Shown: piece after piece, positions 51,097 through 59,078 of the stretch
Numbering within the stretch: the stretch's first letter is position 1
Layout: each line of letters begins with the position of its first letter
Assembly: GCA_014360195.1 (NCBI GenBank)
Contig: JACIXY010000019.1
Location: forward strand, 1-59,078
Reading direction: 5' to 3'
DNA length: 59,078 nucleotides
From: Bacillota bacterium
Lineage (GTDB): Bacteria; Bacillota; SHA-98; UBA4971
Position numbers and translations under genes: made by a program
The notes under the pieces: model-generated
The model's input: only the letters and a program-made list of their open reading frames with translations
Told to the model about the DNA's origin: nothing
The model's database searches: none

Positions 51097-52911
51097 ATGC
51101 AGAAAAGGACGCACATGGCAGGGGAGCTTTCAGAGGGTGTCGTTGGGTCAAAGGTCACACTGGCCGGTTGGGTTGCAAGGCGCAGGGACCTCGGAGGCCT
51201 CGTGTTCATTGACCTCCGGGACCGCTCCGGGATCGTGCAGGTTGTGTTCAACCCCAGGGTCGCGCCGGAGGCCCACGACAGGGCGGAGAGGCTGGGAGGT
51301 GAAGACGTGGTCCTGGTCTCGGGCACGGTCGAGAGGCGCCCGCCCGGAACCGAGAACCCCTCTATCCCCACGGGGACCATCGATGTTGTGGCCGACTGCG
51401 TCGAGGTCCTTTCGAAGTCGAAGACGCCTCCGTTCTATATCATCGAGGATCTCGACGCCGACGAGCTTTTGCGGCTTCGATACCGTTATCTCGACCTTCG
51501 CAGGCCTGACATGCAGCGCAATCTCATCTTCAGGCACAAGTTCACCATGGCTGTGCGGAGGTACCTCGACTCCCGGGGGTTCATCGAGGTCGAGACTCCG
51601 ATGTTTATCAAGAGCACGCCCGAGGGGGCGCGGGACTATGTGGTGCCGAGTCGCCTCAATCCCGGGAAGTTCTACGCCCTGCCACAGTCGCCGCAGCTTT
51701 TCAAGCAGCTTCTAATGGTAGCGGGGTTTGACCGCTACTTCCAGATCGCGCGGTGCTTTCGGGACGAGGACCTCCGGGCCGATCGCCAGCCGGAGTTTAC
51801 GCAGATAGACATCGAGATGTCCTTCGTGGACCGCGACGATGTGCTGGCTCTCACGGAGGACATGATGGCCGCATCCATCGAGGAAACCCTGGGGGTGCGC
51901 GTGGCCACGCCCTTCCCGAGACTGTCTTACGCCGAGGCCATGGAGAGGTATGGGTCGGACAAGCCCGACACAAGGTTCGGGATGGAACTATGCGACATCG
52001 CGAAAGCTGTCGAGGGGTCGGGATTCAGGGTGTTCCGCGAGGCCGTGGCGGGGGGCGGCAAGGTGGCCGCCATAGTGGCGCCTGGATGCGGAGGGTTTTC
52101 CCGTCGTGAGGTCGCCGAGCTTGAGGATATGGCGAAGGAGTTCGGGGCGCAGGGGCTTGTGTCAATTGCCGTGTCGAGGGGCGGGGAAGGCGAGCTCGAG
52201 TTCCGCTCGGCCGTCCGCAAATTCCTCTCAGAGGAGGAGCTTCAGGAGATCGTCCGGGTAACCGGCGCGGGCGATGGGGACCTCATTCTGGTCTCGGCCG
52301 GCCCCGGCACGGTGGTGCAAAACGTCCTGGGCAGGCTGCGCCTGCACCTGGGCTCGAGGCTGGGCCTCATCCCCGAGAACACGATGGCGTTTGCGTGGGT
52401 CGTCGATTTCCCGCTCCTCGAGTTTAGCGAGGAAGAGGGCAGGATCGTGGCAGTGCACCACCCGTTCACTGCTCCTCTGGATGAGGACCTCGATCTCCTG
52501 GAGACGAATCCCCTCGCGGTTCGCGCCAACATGTACGACCTTGTCATGAATGGGGTGGAACTCGGAAGCGGGAGCATCAGAGCGTACCGGCGCGACGTGC
52601 AGGAGAGGATATTCCGGGCGCTGGGTCTCGGACCGGAGGAGGCGCAGGAAAAGTTCGGGTTCCTGCTGGAGGCGTTCGAGTACGGTGCCCCGCCGCACGG
52701 CGGCATCGCGCTTGGGTTCGACAGGGTGGTGATGCTCCTTGCGGGGCGCAAGACCATCCGCGACGTCATCGCGTTCCCCAAGACGCAGCGCGCCATATGC
52801 CCGATGACAGGGGCCCCGGGGCCGATTTCCCGGGAGCAGCTCGAGGAGCTTCACATAGAAGTGGTGAACGGGGAGAGAATAGACCCTGCGAGCAACGCGC
52901 AGGAATCTTGA
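51097..52911 (+). CDS. aspS: Aspartyl-tRNA synthetase
   Basis: A 604-residue bacterial-type AspRS. It has an N-terminal OB anticodon domain (VTLAGWVARRRDLGGLVFIDLRD), motif 1 FIEVETPMFIKSTPEGARDY, FYALPQSPQLFKQLLMVAG, motif 2 FQIARCFRDEDLRADRQPEFTQID, the GAD insertion domain (about 290-420) and motif 3 GIALGFDRVVMLL. ATG 51097 has GTGAGG just upstream; the longer frame from 51067 is less likely. It follows hisS as usual in Firmicutes. Confidence 0.97.
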   Translation: MQKRTHMAGELSEGVVGSKVTLAGWVARRRDLGGLVFIDLRDRSGIVQVVFNPRVAPEAHDRAERLGGEDVVLVSGTVERRPPGTENPSIPTGTIDVVADCVEVLSKSKTPPFYIIEDLDADELLRLRYRYLDLRRPDMQRNLIFRHKFTMAVRRYLDSRGFIEVETPMFIKSTPEGARDYVVPSRLNPGKFYALPQSPQLFKQLLMVAGFDRYFQIARCFRDEDLRADRQPEFTQIDIEMSFVDRDDVLALTEDMMAASIEETLGVRVATPFPRLSYAEAMERYGSDKPDTRFGMELCDIAKAVEGSGFRVFREAVAGGGKVAAIVAPGCGGFSRREVAELEDMAKEFGAQGLVSIAVSRGGEGELEFRSAVRKFLSEEELQEIVRVTGAGDGDLILVSAGPGTVVQNVLGRLRLHLGSRLGLIPENTMAFAWVVDFPLLEFSEEEGRIVAVHHPFTAPLDEDLDLLETNPLAVRANMYDLVMNGVELGSGSIRAYRRDVQERIFRALGLGPEEAQEKFGFLLEAFEYGAPPHGGIALGFDRVVMLLAGRKTIRDVIAFPKTQRAICPMTGAPGPISREQLEELHIEVVNGERIDPASNAQES

Positions 52912-52936
52912 AATCTCTTGGGCCCTGTGGTATTAT
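52908..52936 (+). promoter_or_regulatory. Promoter of the 6S-like RNA
   Basis: TTGAAA (52908-52913) and TATTAT (52931-52936) are spaced by 17 bases, with TGG just before the -10 (an extended -10). The -35 overlaps the last codons of aspS. Confidence 0.65.
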
Positions 52937-52942
52937 TGCTGT

Positions 52943-53150
52943 GGCACATAAGTGAAGAGCCAAAGACCCTACCGTGTGCGATGTGGTGCTGGTAACTTCT
53001 GTTCCAACACCATATGAAAGGGAGCCTGGTCTCCGGGTGCGGCGCGTATGCCGCGGTGGTGCGGACACGCAAAACATTCGGGAGGGCACCCACCTGCAGG
53101 GCGCAGGGATATGAGATGTTACCGGTAAGACGGCACGGTGGGGTCTTCTT
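52943..53150 (+). ncRNA. ssrS: 6S-like RNA (SsrS candidate)
   Basis: A non-coding region of about 200 bases with its own promoter. The closing stem is long: AAGACCCTACCGTG (52963-52976) pairs over 14 positions with CACGGTGGGGTCTT (53134-53147), with one G-T pair. Inside, TGGTG...CACCA and GCGGC...GCCGC form smaller stems around a large internal loop, and GGTAAC can pair with GTTACC. A T-rich tract follows (53149-53177). A long rod with a central bubble is the 6S RNA shape, and the position between aspS and rarA is where 6S RNA lies in many Firmicutes. 6S RNA binds RNA polymerase holoenzyme in stationary phase. The ends are approximate. Confidence 0.68.
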
Positions 53151-53483
53151 TTTCGTTTTTGCGTTTTGTTTTTGCGCGGTAGCACACGACGTCGTCATCG
53201 GCGTGCGTCCCCGAAGCGCGCGTGGTTTATCGTGTGCAGGCGTGGCCAGGTGGCAGGGAGTTTACCGGTCTGGCGCGAGGACTGGTTGGTTCCTTGCTAC
53301 TTTCAAGCGCTACGGGGTCAAAGTGGTAATCATGCATTCAAGTTCCTCCTCAAGCCCCGGCGGCGGATTGCAAGATCGGCACGAATGTGCAAGAATGGAA
53401 ATGGGGAACACACGCTCGCCCCGCAGCGCGCCGGCCCCATCTTCGGAGCGGCAATCCACAGGCCCATGGAGGTGGACCGAGAC
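53151..53483 (+). other. Gap between the 6S-like RNA and rarA
   Basis: 333 bases. It starts with T-rich runs (TTTTTCGTTTTTGCGTTTTG) likely ending the 6S-like RNA. The rarA frame is open through the rest but is not conserved there. No promoter was seen. Confidence 0.45.
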
Positions 53484-54827
53484 GTGGATACGGACATGTT
53501 CAGTCAAAAGGCGGAGGAGACGTTGAAACGCGATGCGCCGCTCGCTGCGCGGATGCGCCCGAGGACCCTCGACGAATTCGTCGGACAGGAGCATATGGTA
53601 GGCCCTGGTAGGCTGTTACGGCGGGCCATCGAGGCCGACCGCCTCACGTCCATAATTCTCTACGGGCCGCCGGGGACCGGCAAGACTACGCTTGCGATGG
53701 TCATCGCCGGCATGACGAAGTCCCACTTCGAGCAGGTCAACGCGGTCACAGCAGGTGTGGCCGACTTGAGACGGGTGGTCGCGGAGGCAGAGGAGAGGCT
53801 CGGCATGCACGGGAAAAGGACCATCTTGTTCATCGACGAGGTACACAGGTTCAACCGCTCACAGCAGGACGCGCTTCTCCCCGCCGTGGAGAACGGGACC
53901 GTCATCTTCATCGGGGCCACCACCGAGAACCCCTTCTTCGAGGTCAACGCGCCCCTTGTGTCACGGTCGCGGGTGTTCCGCCTGGAACCGCTCAGTGACA
54001 GGGACATAGCCGTCATCGTCCGCCGCGCCCTTGAGGACCGCGAGCGGGGCCTCGGGGAGTTCTTTGTGGAGGTGGATGATGACGCCTTCAACCACATCGT
54101 CAGGATGGCGAACGGCGATGCCAGGTCCGCGCTCAACGCCATCGAGCTTGCTGTGCTTACCACGCCCCCTGACGAACGGGGAGTCCGGCACATCACTCTG
54201 GAAGTGGCGGAGGACTCCATCCAGCGCCGCGCGCTCGTTTACGACCGGGACGGCGACGCGCACTATGATACGATATCTGCGTTCATCAAGAGCATGAGGG
54301 GATCGGACCCCGACGCCGCAGTTTACTGGCTTGCCAGGATGGTCGCGGCAGGCGAGGACCCTGAGTTCATCGCAAGGCGAATAGTGATCCAGGCGGCTGA
54401 GGACGTGGGGTGCGCGGACCCGCACGCCCTTCTCCTGGCATGCGCTGCTGCCTGGGCCGTGAAGTTCGTGGGCTGGCCTGAGGCTAAGCTGCCGCTTGCC
54501 CAGGCGGCCATTTACGTGGCCACGGCCCCCAAGAGCAACTCCGCCTACGTCGCCCTCGGGAGGGCCATGGAGGACGTGGAGAAGGAACGGTCGGGCGAGG
54601 TGCCAGCGCACCTGCGAGATGCGTCATATAAGGGCGCTATCCGGCTCGGCCACGGTGCTGGCTACAAGTACCCCCACGATTTCCCAGGGCACTTCGTACC
54701 ACAGCAGTACCTGCCTGATACTCTGGCTGGCAGGGTGTATTACGAGCCATCGTCAAACGGCTATGAGAAGCAGATCGCCGAGCGCCTTGCAAAGTGGCGT
54801 AGCGCACGCGAGCGCCCTGTCCGCTAG
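53484..54827 (+). CDS. rarA: Replication-associated recombination protein A (RarA/MgsA)
   Basis: A 447-residue AAA+ clamp-loader-like ATPase. It opens with APLAARMRPRTLDEFVGQEH; Walker A is GPPGTGKTT, Walker B TILFIDEVHRFN, sensor 1 FIGATTENPFFEV, sensor 2 GDARSALNAIE; the MgsA C-terminal domain follows (DAAVYWLARMVAAGEDPEFI, GHGAGYKYPHDF). It acts at stalled replication forks. GTG 53484 has GGAGGTGG 8 bases upstream and gives the normal family start; ATG 53496 is possible. The open frame from 53166 is too long. Confidence 0.95.
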   Translation: MDTDMFSQKAEETLKRDAPLAARMRPRTLDEFVGQEHMVGPGRLLRRAIEADRLTSIILYGPPGTGKTTLAMVIAGMTKSHFEQVNAVTAGVADLRRVVAEAEERLGMHGKRTILFIDEVHRFNRSQQDALLPAVENGTVIFIGATTENPFFEVNAPLVSRSRVFRLEPLSDRDIAVIVRRALEDRERGLGEFFVEVDDDAFNHIVRMANGDARSALNAIELAVLTTPPDERGVRHITLEVAEDSIQRRALVYDRDGDAHYDTISAFIKSMRGSDPDAAVYWLARMVAAGEDPEFIARRIVIQAAEDVGCADPHALLLACAAAWAVKFVGWPEAKLPLAQAAIYVATAPKSNSAYVALGRAMEDVEKERSGEVPAHLRDASYKGAIRLGHGAGYKYPHDFPGHFVPQQYLPDTLAGRVYYEPSSNGYEKQIAERLAKWRSARERPVR

Positions 54828-54920
54828 AGCGCCTGCACAGGTGCGGGGGATGAGGCAGTTGCGGCGGGCGCGGCAGGCGGGCGGCCGCATGACTCGTCGG
54901 CGATCACTAAGGCCGCGGCG

Positions 54921-54949
54921 TTGACAGGGCTCGTCGGCCGTGTTATAGT
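54921..54949 (+). promoter_or_regulatory. Strong sigma-A promoter of the Rrf2-isc operon
   Basis: TTGACA (54921-54926), 17-base spacer, TATAGT (54944-54949), with TG one base before the -10. It is nearly consensus and is followed by a palindromic operator overlapping the transcription start. Confidence 0.85.
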
Positions 54950-54956
54950 GTTGTTG

Positions 54957-54983
54957 GAATCCCAACGAGTTTAGTCGGAATTC
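54957..54983 (+). promoter_or_regulatory. Palindromic operator of the Rrf2-family regulator
   Basis: GAATCCCAACGAG and TTAGTCGGAATTC are inverted halves around a central T, with 9 of 13 positions complementary (GAATyCCrAC core). It begins 8 bases after the -10, so a bound dimer would block transcription. The pattern resembles sites of IscR/CymR-type regulators. Confidence 0.7.
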
Positions 54984-55023
54984 GTCTTCCCGGCCGCGGC
55001 CGGGGTAAAGGCAGGTGAGGTTC

Positions 55024-55533
55024 GTGAGGCTGTCCACTCGAGGGAAGTACGGGGTGCGAGCTATGTACGATCTGGCCCTTCATTACGGCGAGGGTCCCGT
55101 CCCGCTCAAGGCCACCGCCGAGCGGCAGATGGTATCGGAGCACTACCTCGAGCAGCTCATGGCGGGCCTCCGGCGCGCGGGCCTCGTGACGAGCTCAAGG
55201 GGAGCCCAGGGTGGCTACGAGCTTGCGAGGTCTCCGGCGGACATCACCATCGGCGACATAGTCAGGGTGCTGGAGGGGCCCATCGATCCCGCGGAGTGCG
55301 TTGCCGAAGGCGATCCGGTGGAGGCGTGCGAGCGGGCGGACGAGTGCACGATGCGCCTCGTATGGAAGAAGCTCAAGGACTGCATCAACAGGGTGCTCGA
55401 CTCCATCAGTCTGAAGGATTTATGCGATGAGACCGCAGCTCTCGTGAGCGACTCGTGCGGGTCCTGCAGGGCCGGGCCCGACTGCACGCGAGGTCTCGGA
55501 GAGACGGCCGGGACGGCGCGCAGGACACCCTAA
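55024..55533 (+). CDS. Rrf2-family regulator, IscR-like
   Basis: A 169-residue protein. The winged helix is RLSTRGKYGVRAMYDLALH then VSEHYLEQLMAGLRRAGLVTSSRGAQGGYELAR, typical of Rrf2. Three Cys follow in the loop (CVAEGDPVEACERADEC; spacing C-x9-C-x5-C), which could hold a [2Fe-2S] cluster as in IscR. Cysteine-metabolism regulator CymR lacks these. A second Cys group (CDETAALVSDSCGSCRAGPDC) at the end is unusual. GTG 55024 has AGGTGAGG upstream. It heads the iscS-iscU-mnmA unit and probably represses it from the operator at 54957. Confidence 0.9.
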   Translation: MRLSTRGKYGVRAMYDLALHYGEGPVPLKATAERQMVSEHYLEQLMAGLRRAGLVTSSRGAQGGYELARSPADITIGDIVRVLEGPIDPAECVAEGDPVEACERADECTMRLVWKKLKDCINRVLDSISLKDLCDETAALVSDSCGSCRAGPDCTRGLGETAGTARRTP

Positions 55534-55685
55534 ACCGTCGGTAAACAGGGGGCAGGGTGGCAACACTATGGGATGGTCAAAGTCCCACGCCACTCAAGGC
55601 AGGTAGGGACTATCAACGGTTGTCGACACAGCCGACACAAGCAATCTCGGACCTCAGTACCCTCGTGAGCAGGAGATGATCTGAC

Positions 55686-56912
55686 GTGAGGACAGTGTAC
55701 TTTGATAACGCAGCCACCACCAGGCCCCGCCAGGAAGTGGTCGCGGCCATGCTGCCGTACCTGGGCGGAAAATACGGCAACCCGTCCAGCATATACGGCT
55801 TGGCTCGGGAGGCCAGGGCAGCCCTGGACGAGGCACGCGAGAAGGTCGCGGCGATCCTCGGGGCGGACGCGCGGGAGATCATATTCACAGGGAGCGGCAC
55901 CGAGGCGGATAACACCGCGATAAAGGGGGTCGCGTTCGCGAACCGCGACAGGGGCGACCACATCATAACATCGGCGATAGAGCACCACGCGGTCCTCGAC
56001 AGCGTGAAGCGCCTGGAGAAGCGCGGCTTCCGGGCTACGTACCTCCCGGTGGACTCCTATGGCATCGTTGATCCTGCCGACGTGGAGGCCGCGATAACCG
56101 ATAAGACCATCCTCATCTCGATAATGCACGCCAACAACGAGGTGGGCACCATCGAGCCGATTGAGGAGATCGCGAAGATCGCGAAGAAGCACGGCGTATA
56201 CTTCCATACCGATGCCGTCCAGACCACCGGGCACATACCTGTTGACGTGAACCGCCTGGGCGTGGACCTGCTATCCCTTTCGGCGCACAAGTTCTATGGG
56301 CCGAAGGGCGTTGGGGCGCTCTACGTGAGGCGGGGCGTGCGGATGGAGCGGTACATCGACGGCGGCGGCCAGGAGCGCAACAGAAGGGCGGGCACCGAGA
56401 ACGTGGCAGGCATCATCGGGCTTGCGAAGGCGCTAGAGCTTGCAGTGGCCGAGATGGAGCACGAAATGGAACGGGTCTCCCGACTGCGTGACCGCCTCAT
56501 TGCGGGTGTCATGAATCGCATCGGGCATGTCAGGCTGAACGGCCACCCGACGCAGCGGCTGCCCGGCAATGCCAGCTTCTGCTTCGAGTTCATAGAGGGG
56601 GAGTCGCTCCTCCTGAACCTCGACATGCTGGGCGTGTGCGGGTCGAGCGGGTCCGCGTGCACCTCGGGGTCCCTTGAGCCGTCTCATGTGCTTCTTGCCA
56701 TGGGTATCCCGCACGAGGTGGCCCACGGTTCGCTCAGGCTCACACTCGGCCGCTACAACACAGAGGAGGACGTTGACTACGTCCTCGAGCACCTGCCCGG
56801 GATAGTCGAGAAGCTGCGCGCCATGTCGCCGTTCGGTGCGGAGGCGAGCTTCGGCGGCGATTCCTGCGGCAAGTGTGAGGAGGCGCCGCAGCCTGTCGCG
56901 GAGCGAAGGTAG
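55686..56912 (+). CDS. iscS: Cysteine desulfurase (IscS/NifS)
   Basis: A 408-residue PLP enzyme. It starts [12 protein letters not shown]; the PLP pocket has EHHAVLDS and the Lys in [12 protein letters not shown]; the sulfur-carrying Cys is in [17 protein letters not shown]. The extra C-terminal CGKCEEA adds two Cys. It takes sulfur from cysteine for iron-sulfur clusters (through IscU) and for tRNA thiolation (through MnmA). GTG 55686; GGAG about 11 bases upstream. Confidence 0.95.
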   Translation: MRTVYFDNAATTRPRQEVVAAMLPYLGGKYGNPSSIYGLAREARAALDEAREKVAAILGADAREIIFTGSGTEADNTAIKGVAFANRDRGDHIITSAIEHHAVLDSVKRLEKRGFRATYLPVDSYGIVDPADVEAAITDKTILISIMHANNEVGTIEPIEEIAKIAKKHGVYFHTDAVQTTGHIPVDVNRLGVDLLSLSAHKFYGPKGVGALYVRRGVRMERYIDGGGQERNRRAGTENVAGIIGLAKALELAVAEMEHEMERVSRLRDRLIAGVMNRIGHVRLNGHPTQRLPGNASFCFEFIEGESLLLNLDMLGVCGSSGSACTSGSLEPSHVLLAMGIPHEVAHGSLRLTLGRYNTEEDVDYVLEHLPGIVEKLRAMSPFGAEASFGGDSCGKCEEAPQPVAERR

Positions 56913-56983
56913 CTGCGTCGCGGGGAGGGCGAAGCGGCTAATCTTAGGGAGTTGTGAAGTGGAGAGGAGAGGGGTTGGCGCAC

Positions 56984-57397
56984 ATGTACTCGCAGAAAGT
57001 CATGGACCATTTCACGAACCCGAGGAACGTGGGAGAGGTAGAGAATCCTGACGGGGTCGGGATGGTGGGCAACCCCATCTGCGGCGACGTCATGAAGCTG
57101 TCGATAAAGGTTGAAGGCGATAGGATAGTCGACGCGAAGTTCAAGACCTTCGGCTGCGGGGCGGCCATCGCCACCAGCAGCATGGTAACGGAGCTTGTGA
57201 AGGGTAAGACTCTGGAGGAGGCCATGGAGATATCCAATAAAGCCGTGGCGGAGGCTCTCGACGGGCTTCCCGCCAACAAGATGCACTGTTCTAACCTGGC
57301 GGCGGACGCGCTCCACAAGGCCATCGAGGACTACCTGGCAAAGAAGCGCGCCCCGGCCTCCGAGAACGAGAAGAAGCGGGCAGCAGGCGAAGGTTGA
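56984..57397 (+). CDS. iscU: Iron-sulfur cluster scaffold IscU/NifU-N
   Basis: A 137-residue scaffold with the three ligand Cys: NPICGD (about residue 31), FGCGAA, and MHCSNLA near 106. MYSQKVMDHFTNPRNVGEV is the NifU-type start. ATG 56984 has GGAGAGGGG 9 bases upstream. The Lys-rich tail (KKRAPASENEKKR) is extra. The stop overlaps the mnmA start (TGATG). Confidence 0.95.
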   Translation: MYSQKVMDHFTNPRNVGEVENPDGVGMVGNPICGDVMKLSIKVEGDRIVDAKFKTFGCGAAIATSSMVTELVKGKTLEEAMEISNKAVAEALDGLPANKMHCSNLAADALHKAIEDYLAKKRAPASENEKKRAAGEG

Positions 57398-58575
57398 TGA
57401 GCGGCGCAGGTCACGAGGCGGGGTCCGGGCAGAGGCGCGTGCTCGTCGCCATGAGCGGCGGGGTGGATAGCTCCGTCGCCGCGGCCGTGCTCAAGGAGAG
57501 GGGCTTTGAGGTTATCGGCGCGACCATGCAGATATGGCCGAGGTCCCTCCCTGTCGGCGACCGCGAGGGCGGGTGCTGCTCCCTTGCCGCGGTGGAGGAC
57601 GCGCGGCGTGTTGCGGCCATCCTTGGCATCCGGTACTACGTCCTCAACTTCCAGGAGAAGTTCGAGGAGGAGGTCATATCCTACTTTGCGCGCGAGTACG
57701 CGTCCGGCCGTACGCCAAACCCCTGCATAAGGTGCAACCAGCGGATCAAGTTCGGACACCTCCTGCGCAAGGCGAGGGAGATAGGAGCCAGCTTCATTGC
57801 CACGGGGCACTACGCGAGGACTTGCCGCGACCCCGACACCGGGCGGCACCTGCTTCTCAAGGCAAAGGACGCACGAAAGGACCAGACGTACGTCCTGTAC
57901 TCGATGACCCAGGACGAGCTCGCCCACACGCTCTTCCCGGTCGGCGACTTCACAAAGGACGAGACCCGCCGGATAGCTGCGTCTCTCGGCCTTCCCGTCG
58001 CGGAGAAGCGCGAAAGCCAGGAGATATGCTTCATACCCGACGACGACTATAGGAAGTTCCTGCGTGAGTATCTCCCGGAGACCCGAAAACCGGGGCCCAT
58101 CCTCGACCTTGAGGGGAATGTCCTCGGCGAGCACGAGGGGGTCGCGTTTTACACGATAGGCCAGCGCAAGGGCCTCGGGATCGCCTCGACGGAGCCATTC
58201 TATGTGGTCGATCTCGATCCCGACAGGAACGCCGTGATAGTCGGCCGCGCTGGCGACGTTATGGCAGAGGGCCTCGTCGCCACGGACCTCAACTGGATAC
58301 CCTTCGACCGGCTCCAGGAACCGATCAGGGTGGAGGCCAAAATCCGGTACTATACGCCCGCTGTGGGCGCGACCGTAGCGCCCGTGGCGGCACAGCCGGA
58401 CAACCAGGGTGTCCTGGGCCCACGGCAGGACCTCAACCCCAACGAGGTCGAAGTGCGCTTCGCAAGCCCGCAGAGGGCCGTGACGCCCGGGCAGTCGGTG
58501 GTGTTCTATGACGGGGACGTTGTCGTGGGTGGTGGGGTCATCTCGAGGCGGCTGCGCGGCACGTCCCAGGTGTAA
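57397..58575 (+). CDS. mnmA: tRNA-specific 2-thiouridylase MnmA
   Basis: A 392-residue enzyme. The PP-loop is AMSGGVDSSVAA; the first catalytic Cys is in TPNPCIRCN, the second in SQEICFIPDDDY; FYTIGQRKGLGI is the family signature. A C-terminal beta-barrel follows, with a Pro/Gln-rich insert (about 332-347) not usual for MnmA. It makes 2-thiouridine at the tRNA wobble base using sulfur passed from IscS. It is fused translationally with iscU (TGATG). Confidence 0.96.
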   Translation: MSGAGHEAGSGQRRVLVAMSGGVDSSVAAAVLKERGFEVIGATMQIWPRSLPVGDREGGCCSLAAVEDARRVAAILGIRYYVLNFQEKFEEEVISYFAREYASGRTPNPCIRCNQRIKFGHLLRKAREIGASFIATGHYARTCRDPDTGRHLLLKAKDARKDQTYVLYSMTQDELAHTLFPVGDFTKDETRRIAASLGLPVAEKRESQEICFIPDDDYRKFLREYLPETRKPGPILDLEGNVLGEHEGVAFYTIGQRKGLGIASTEPFYVVDLDPDRNAVIVGRAGDVMAEGLVATDLNWIPFDRLQEPIRVEAKIRYYTPAVGATVAPVAAQPDNQGVLGPRQDLNPNEVEVRFASPQRAVTPGQSVVFYDGDVVVGGGVISRRLRGTSQV

Positions 58576-58631
58576 GTGCGCGGGCGGGGGCGCGGGCGGT
58601 TGGCCGGTCACCCCGACCCGGGCCGTGTCAT

Positions 58632-58661
58632 GGCGGACCCCAATGCTCGGGGCCATTTTTC
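58632..58661 (+). terminator. Likely rho-independent terminator after mnmA
   Basis: GG(A)CCCC pairs with GGGGCC around a 7-base loop (58635-58654), followed by ATTTTT. It closes the Rrf2-isc-mnmA operon. Confidence 0.65.
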
Positions 58662-58683
58662 TTGTGTCCCGTGGGTATACTAA

Positions 58684-58699
58684 CCTCCCGAAAGGGAGG
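58684..58699 (+). promoter_or_regulatory. Hairpin masking the ribosome site of the YtxH-like gene
   Basis: CCTCCC (58684-58689), GAAA tetraloop, GGGAGG (58694-58699). The 3' arm is the ribosome-binding site for ATG 58708, 8 bases on. A possible -10, TATACT (58676-58681), lies just upstream, which would put the hairpin at the very 5' end of the mRNA. Confidence 0.65.
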
Positions 58700-58707
58700 C
58701 ATTTGGT

Positions 58708-58971
58708 ATGAACAGGTTTTGGAGATCCATCATAGCCGGAAGCGCAGCAGGCGCCGCAATCGGAGCCTACTTGTACTTCAGGTCGCGCAGGGCGCGCGCC
58801 CGGACGCTAATGGGGACCGCCTCCGACGAGATGCGCGCGGCCCGCTCGGCCCGAGCCATGGTCACGAAGGCAGCCGGGCGCATGGTTACACAGGTCGGCA
58901 GGAGCATCATCAACGCGGGTGAGAGAACCCGCGCCGCCGGGAGGCGCCTCCGGCTCGGCAGGGCCGACTAA
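58708..58971 (+). CDS. Small YtxH-like membrane protein
   Basis: An 87-residue protein with one N-terminal Gly/Ala membrane helix (SIIAGSAAGAAIGAYLYF, about 7-24), then a very basic amphipathic helix (RSRRARARTLMGTASDEM to the end). The layout resembles YtxH/YtxG-type small envelope proteins, but the match is loose. Its stop TAA is supplied by the CTAAGT end of repeat B3, so the insertion may have altered the C-terminus. Confidence 0.65.
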   Translation: MNRFWRSIIAGSAAGAAIGAYLYFRSRRARARTLMGTASDEMRAARSARAMVTKAAGRMVTQVGRSIINAGERTRAAGRRLRLGRAD

Positions 58972-59078
58972 GTAGATCGCCATAAGTAATCGCCGGTTTC
59001 AGAGAGCGCACGCGCCGTGCAGGGTTGGCGGGGTTGGGCACTGGGGGGGGGCGCCCCCCCCCGGGCGCCGGCCAAAAA
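58968..59078. repeat. Type B palindromic repeat, copy B3 (cut and corrupted at window end)
   Basis: The first ~70 bases (CTAAGTAGATCGCCATAAGTAATCG onward in part) match B1 almost exactly. After GCAGGGTTG the sequence degrades into G and C runs where B1 has its strong stem. This looks like an assembly or sequencing failure in a hairpin, and the right half is missing. Confidence 0.88.

Noticed and set aside
1-59078. CRISPR arrays, tRNA, rRNA and transposase genes
   Set aside because: No regularly spaced repeats, no TTCGA-type tRNA arms with matching stems and no transposase domains were found by eye.

Overview
The window looks like a GC-rich member of the Bacillota (Firmicutes). The right half carries the gene order recJ - relA - dtd - metallo-hydrolase - hisS - aspS - (6S-like RNA) - rarA - Rrf2 regulator - iscS - iscU - mnmA, which is typical of that phylum, and GTG/TTG starts behind strong GGAGG ribosome sites are common. 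The left half carries a polysaccharide export cluster with a Wza-like protein, a protein resembling the outer-membrane protein Wzi, and a second predicted beta-barrel ending in Phe. Together with an SLH-anchored solute-binding protein this suggests a diderm (outer-membrane-bearing) lineage, perhaps Limnochordia-like. That placement is inference. Both window ends lie inside copies of dispersed repeats and the last ~60 bases look corrupted, so this is probably a whole draft contig broken at repeats.

Layout. 1-192: repeat copy. 260-939: antitoxin/PIN-toxin pair. 1084-2670: AspT/YidE-type transporter. 2929-15746: envelope polysaccharide locus (WbpM/CapD-type dehydratase on the minus strand; then on the plus strand a ten-SLBB-repeat export protein, a chain-length regulator, a BY-type tyrosine kinase, its PHP-type phosphatase, two predicted outer-membrane beta-barrels and a second chain-length regulator). 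15949-18217: DUF456 protein, alpha/beta hydrolase and a coiled-coil protein of unknown function. 18615-19754: GT4 glycosyltransferase. 19814-22443: ECF S-component-like protein, glucodextranase-like surface protein, ROK sugar kinase. 22733-28250: a partial sugar ABC system (one permease, a ROK repressor, one binding protein) followed by a degenerate chemoreceptor-like protein. 28354-29181: secreted repeat protein of unknown family with a Crp/Fnr-like palindrome upstream and a strong terminator. 29328-35310: minus-strand peptide uptake operon (SLH-fused binding protein, M14 carboxypeptidase, DppB and DppC permeases, no ATPases). 35693-36322: a 3D-domain protein whose likely signal peptide is cut off by an in-frame TGA.

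36688-41820: a sigma-54-dependent activator followed by an AAA+/VWA pair related to magnesium-chelatase subunits I and D, with a structured leader candidate ahead of the ATPase. 41915-58971: housekeeping block: LapA-like membrane protein, RecJ, Rel, Dtd, metallo-hydrolase, SurA/TPR-like anchored protein, HisRS, AspRS, 6S-like RNA, RarA, IscR-like regulator with promoter and palindromic operator, IscS, IscU, MnmA and a small YtxH-like protein whose ribosome site sits in a hairpin.

The most notable non-coding content is a set of short palindromic elements bounded by CTAAGT...ACTTAG, in two related forms (about 199 bp and 140 bp), found in at least seven intergenic places. Nothing resembling CRISPR, rRNA, tRNA, a full transposase or a prophage was seen.
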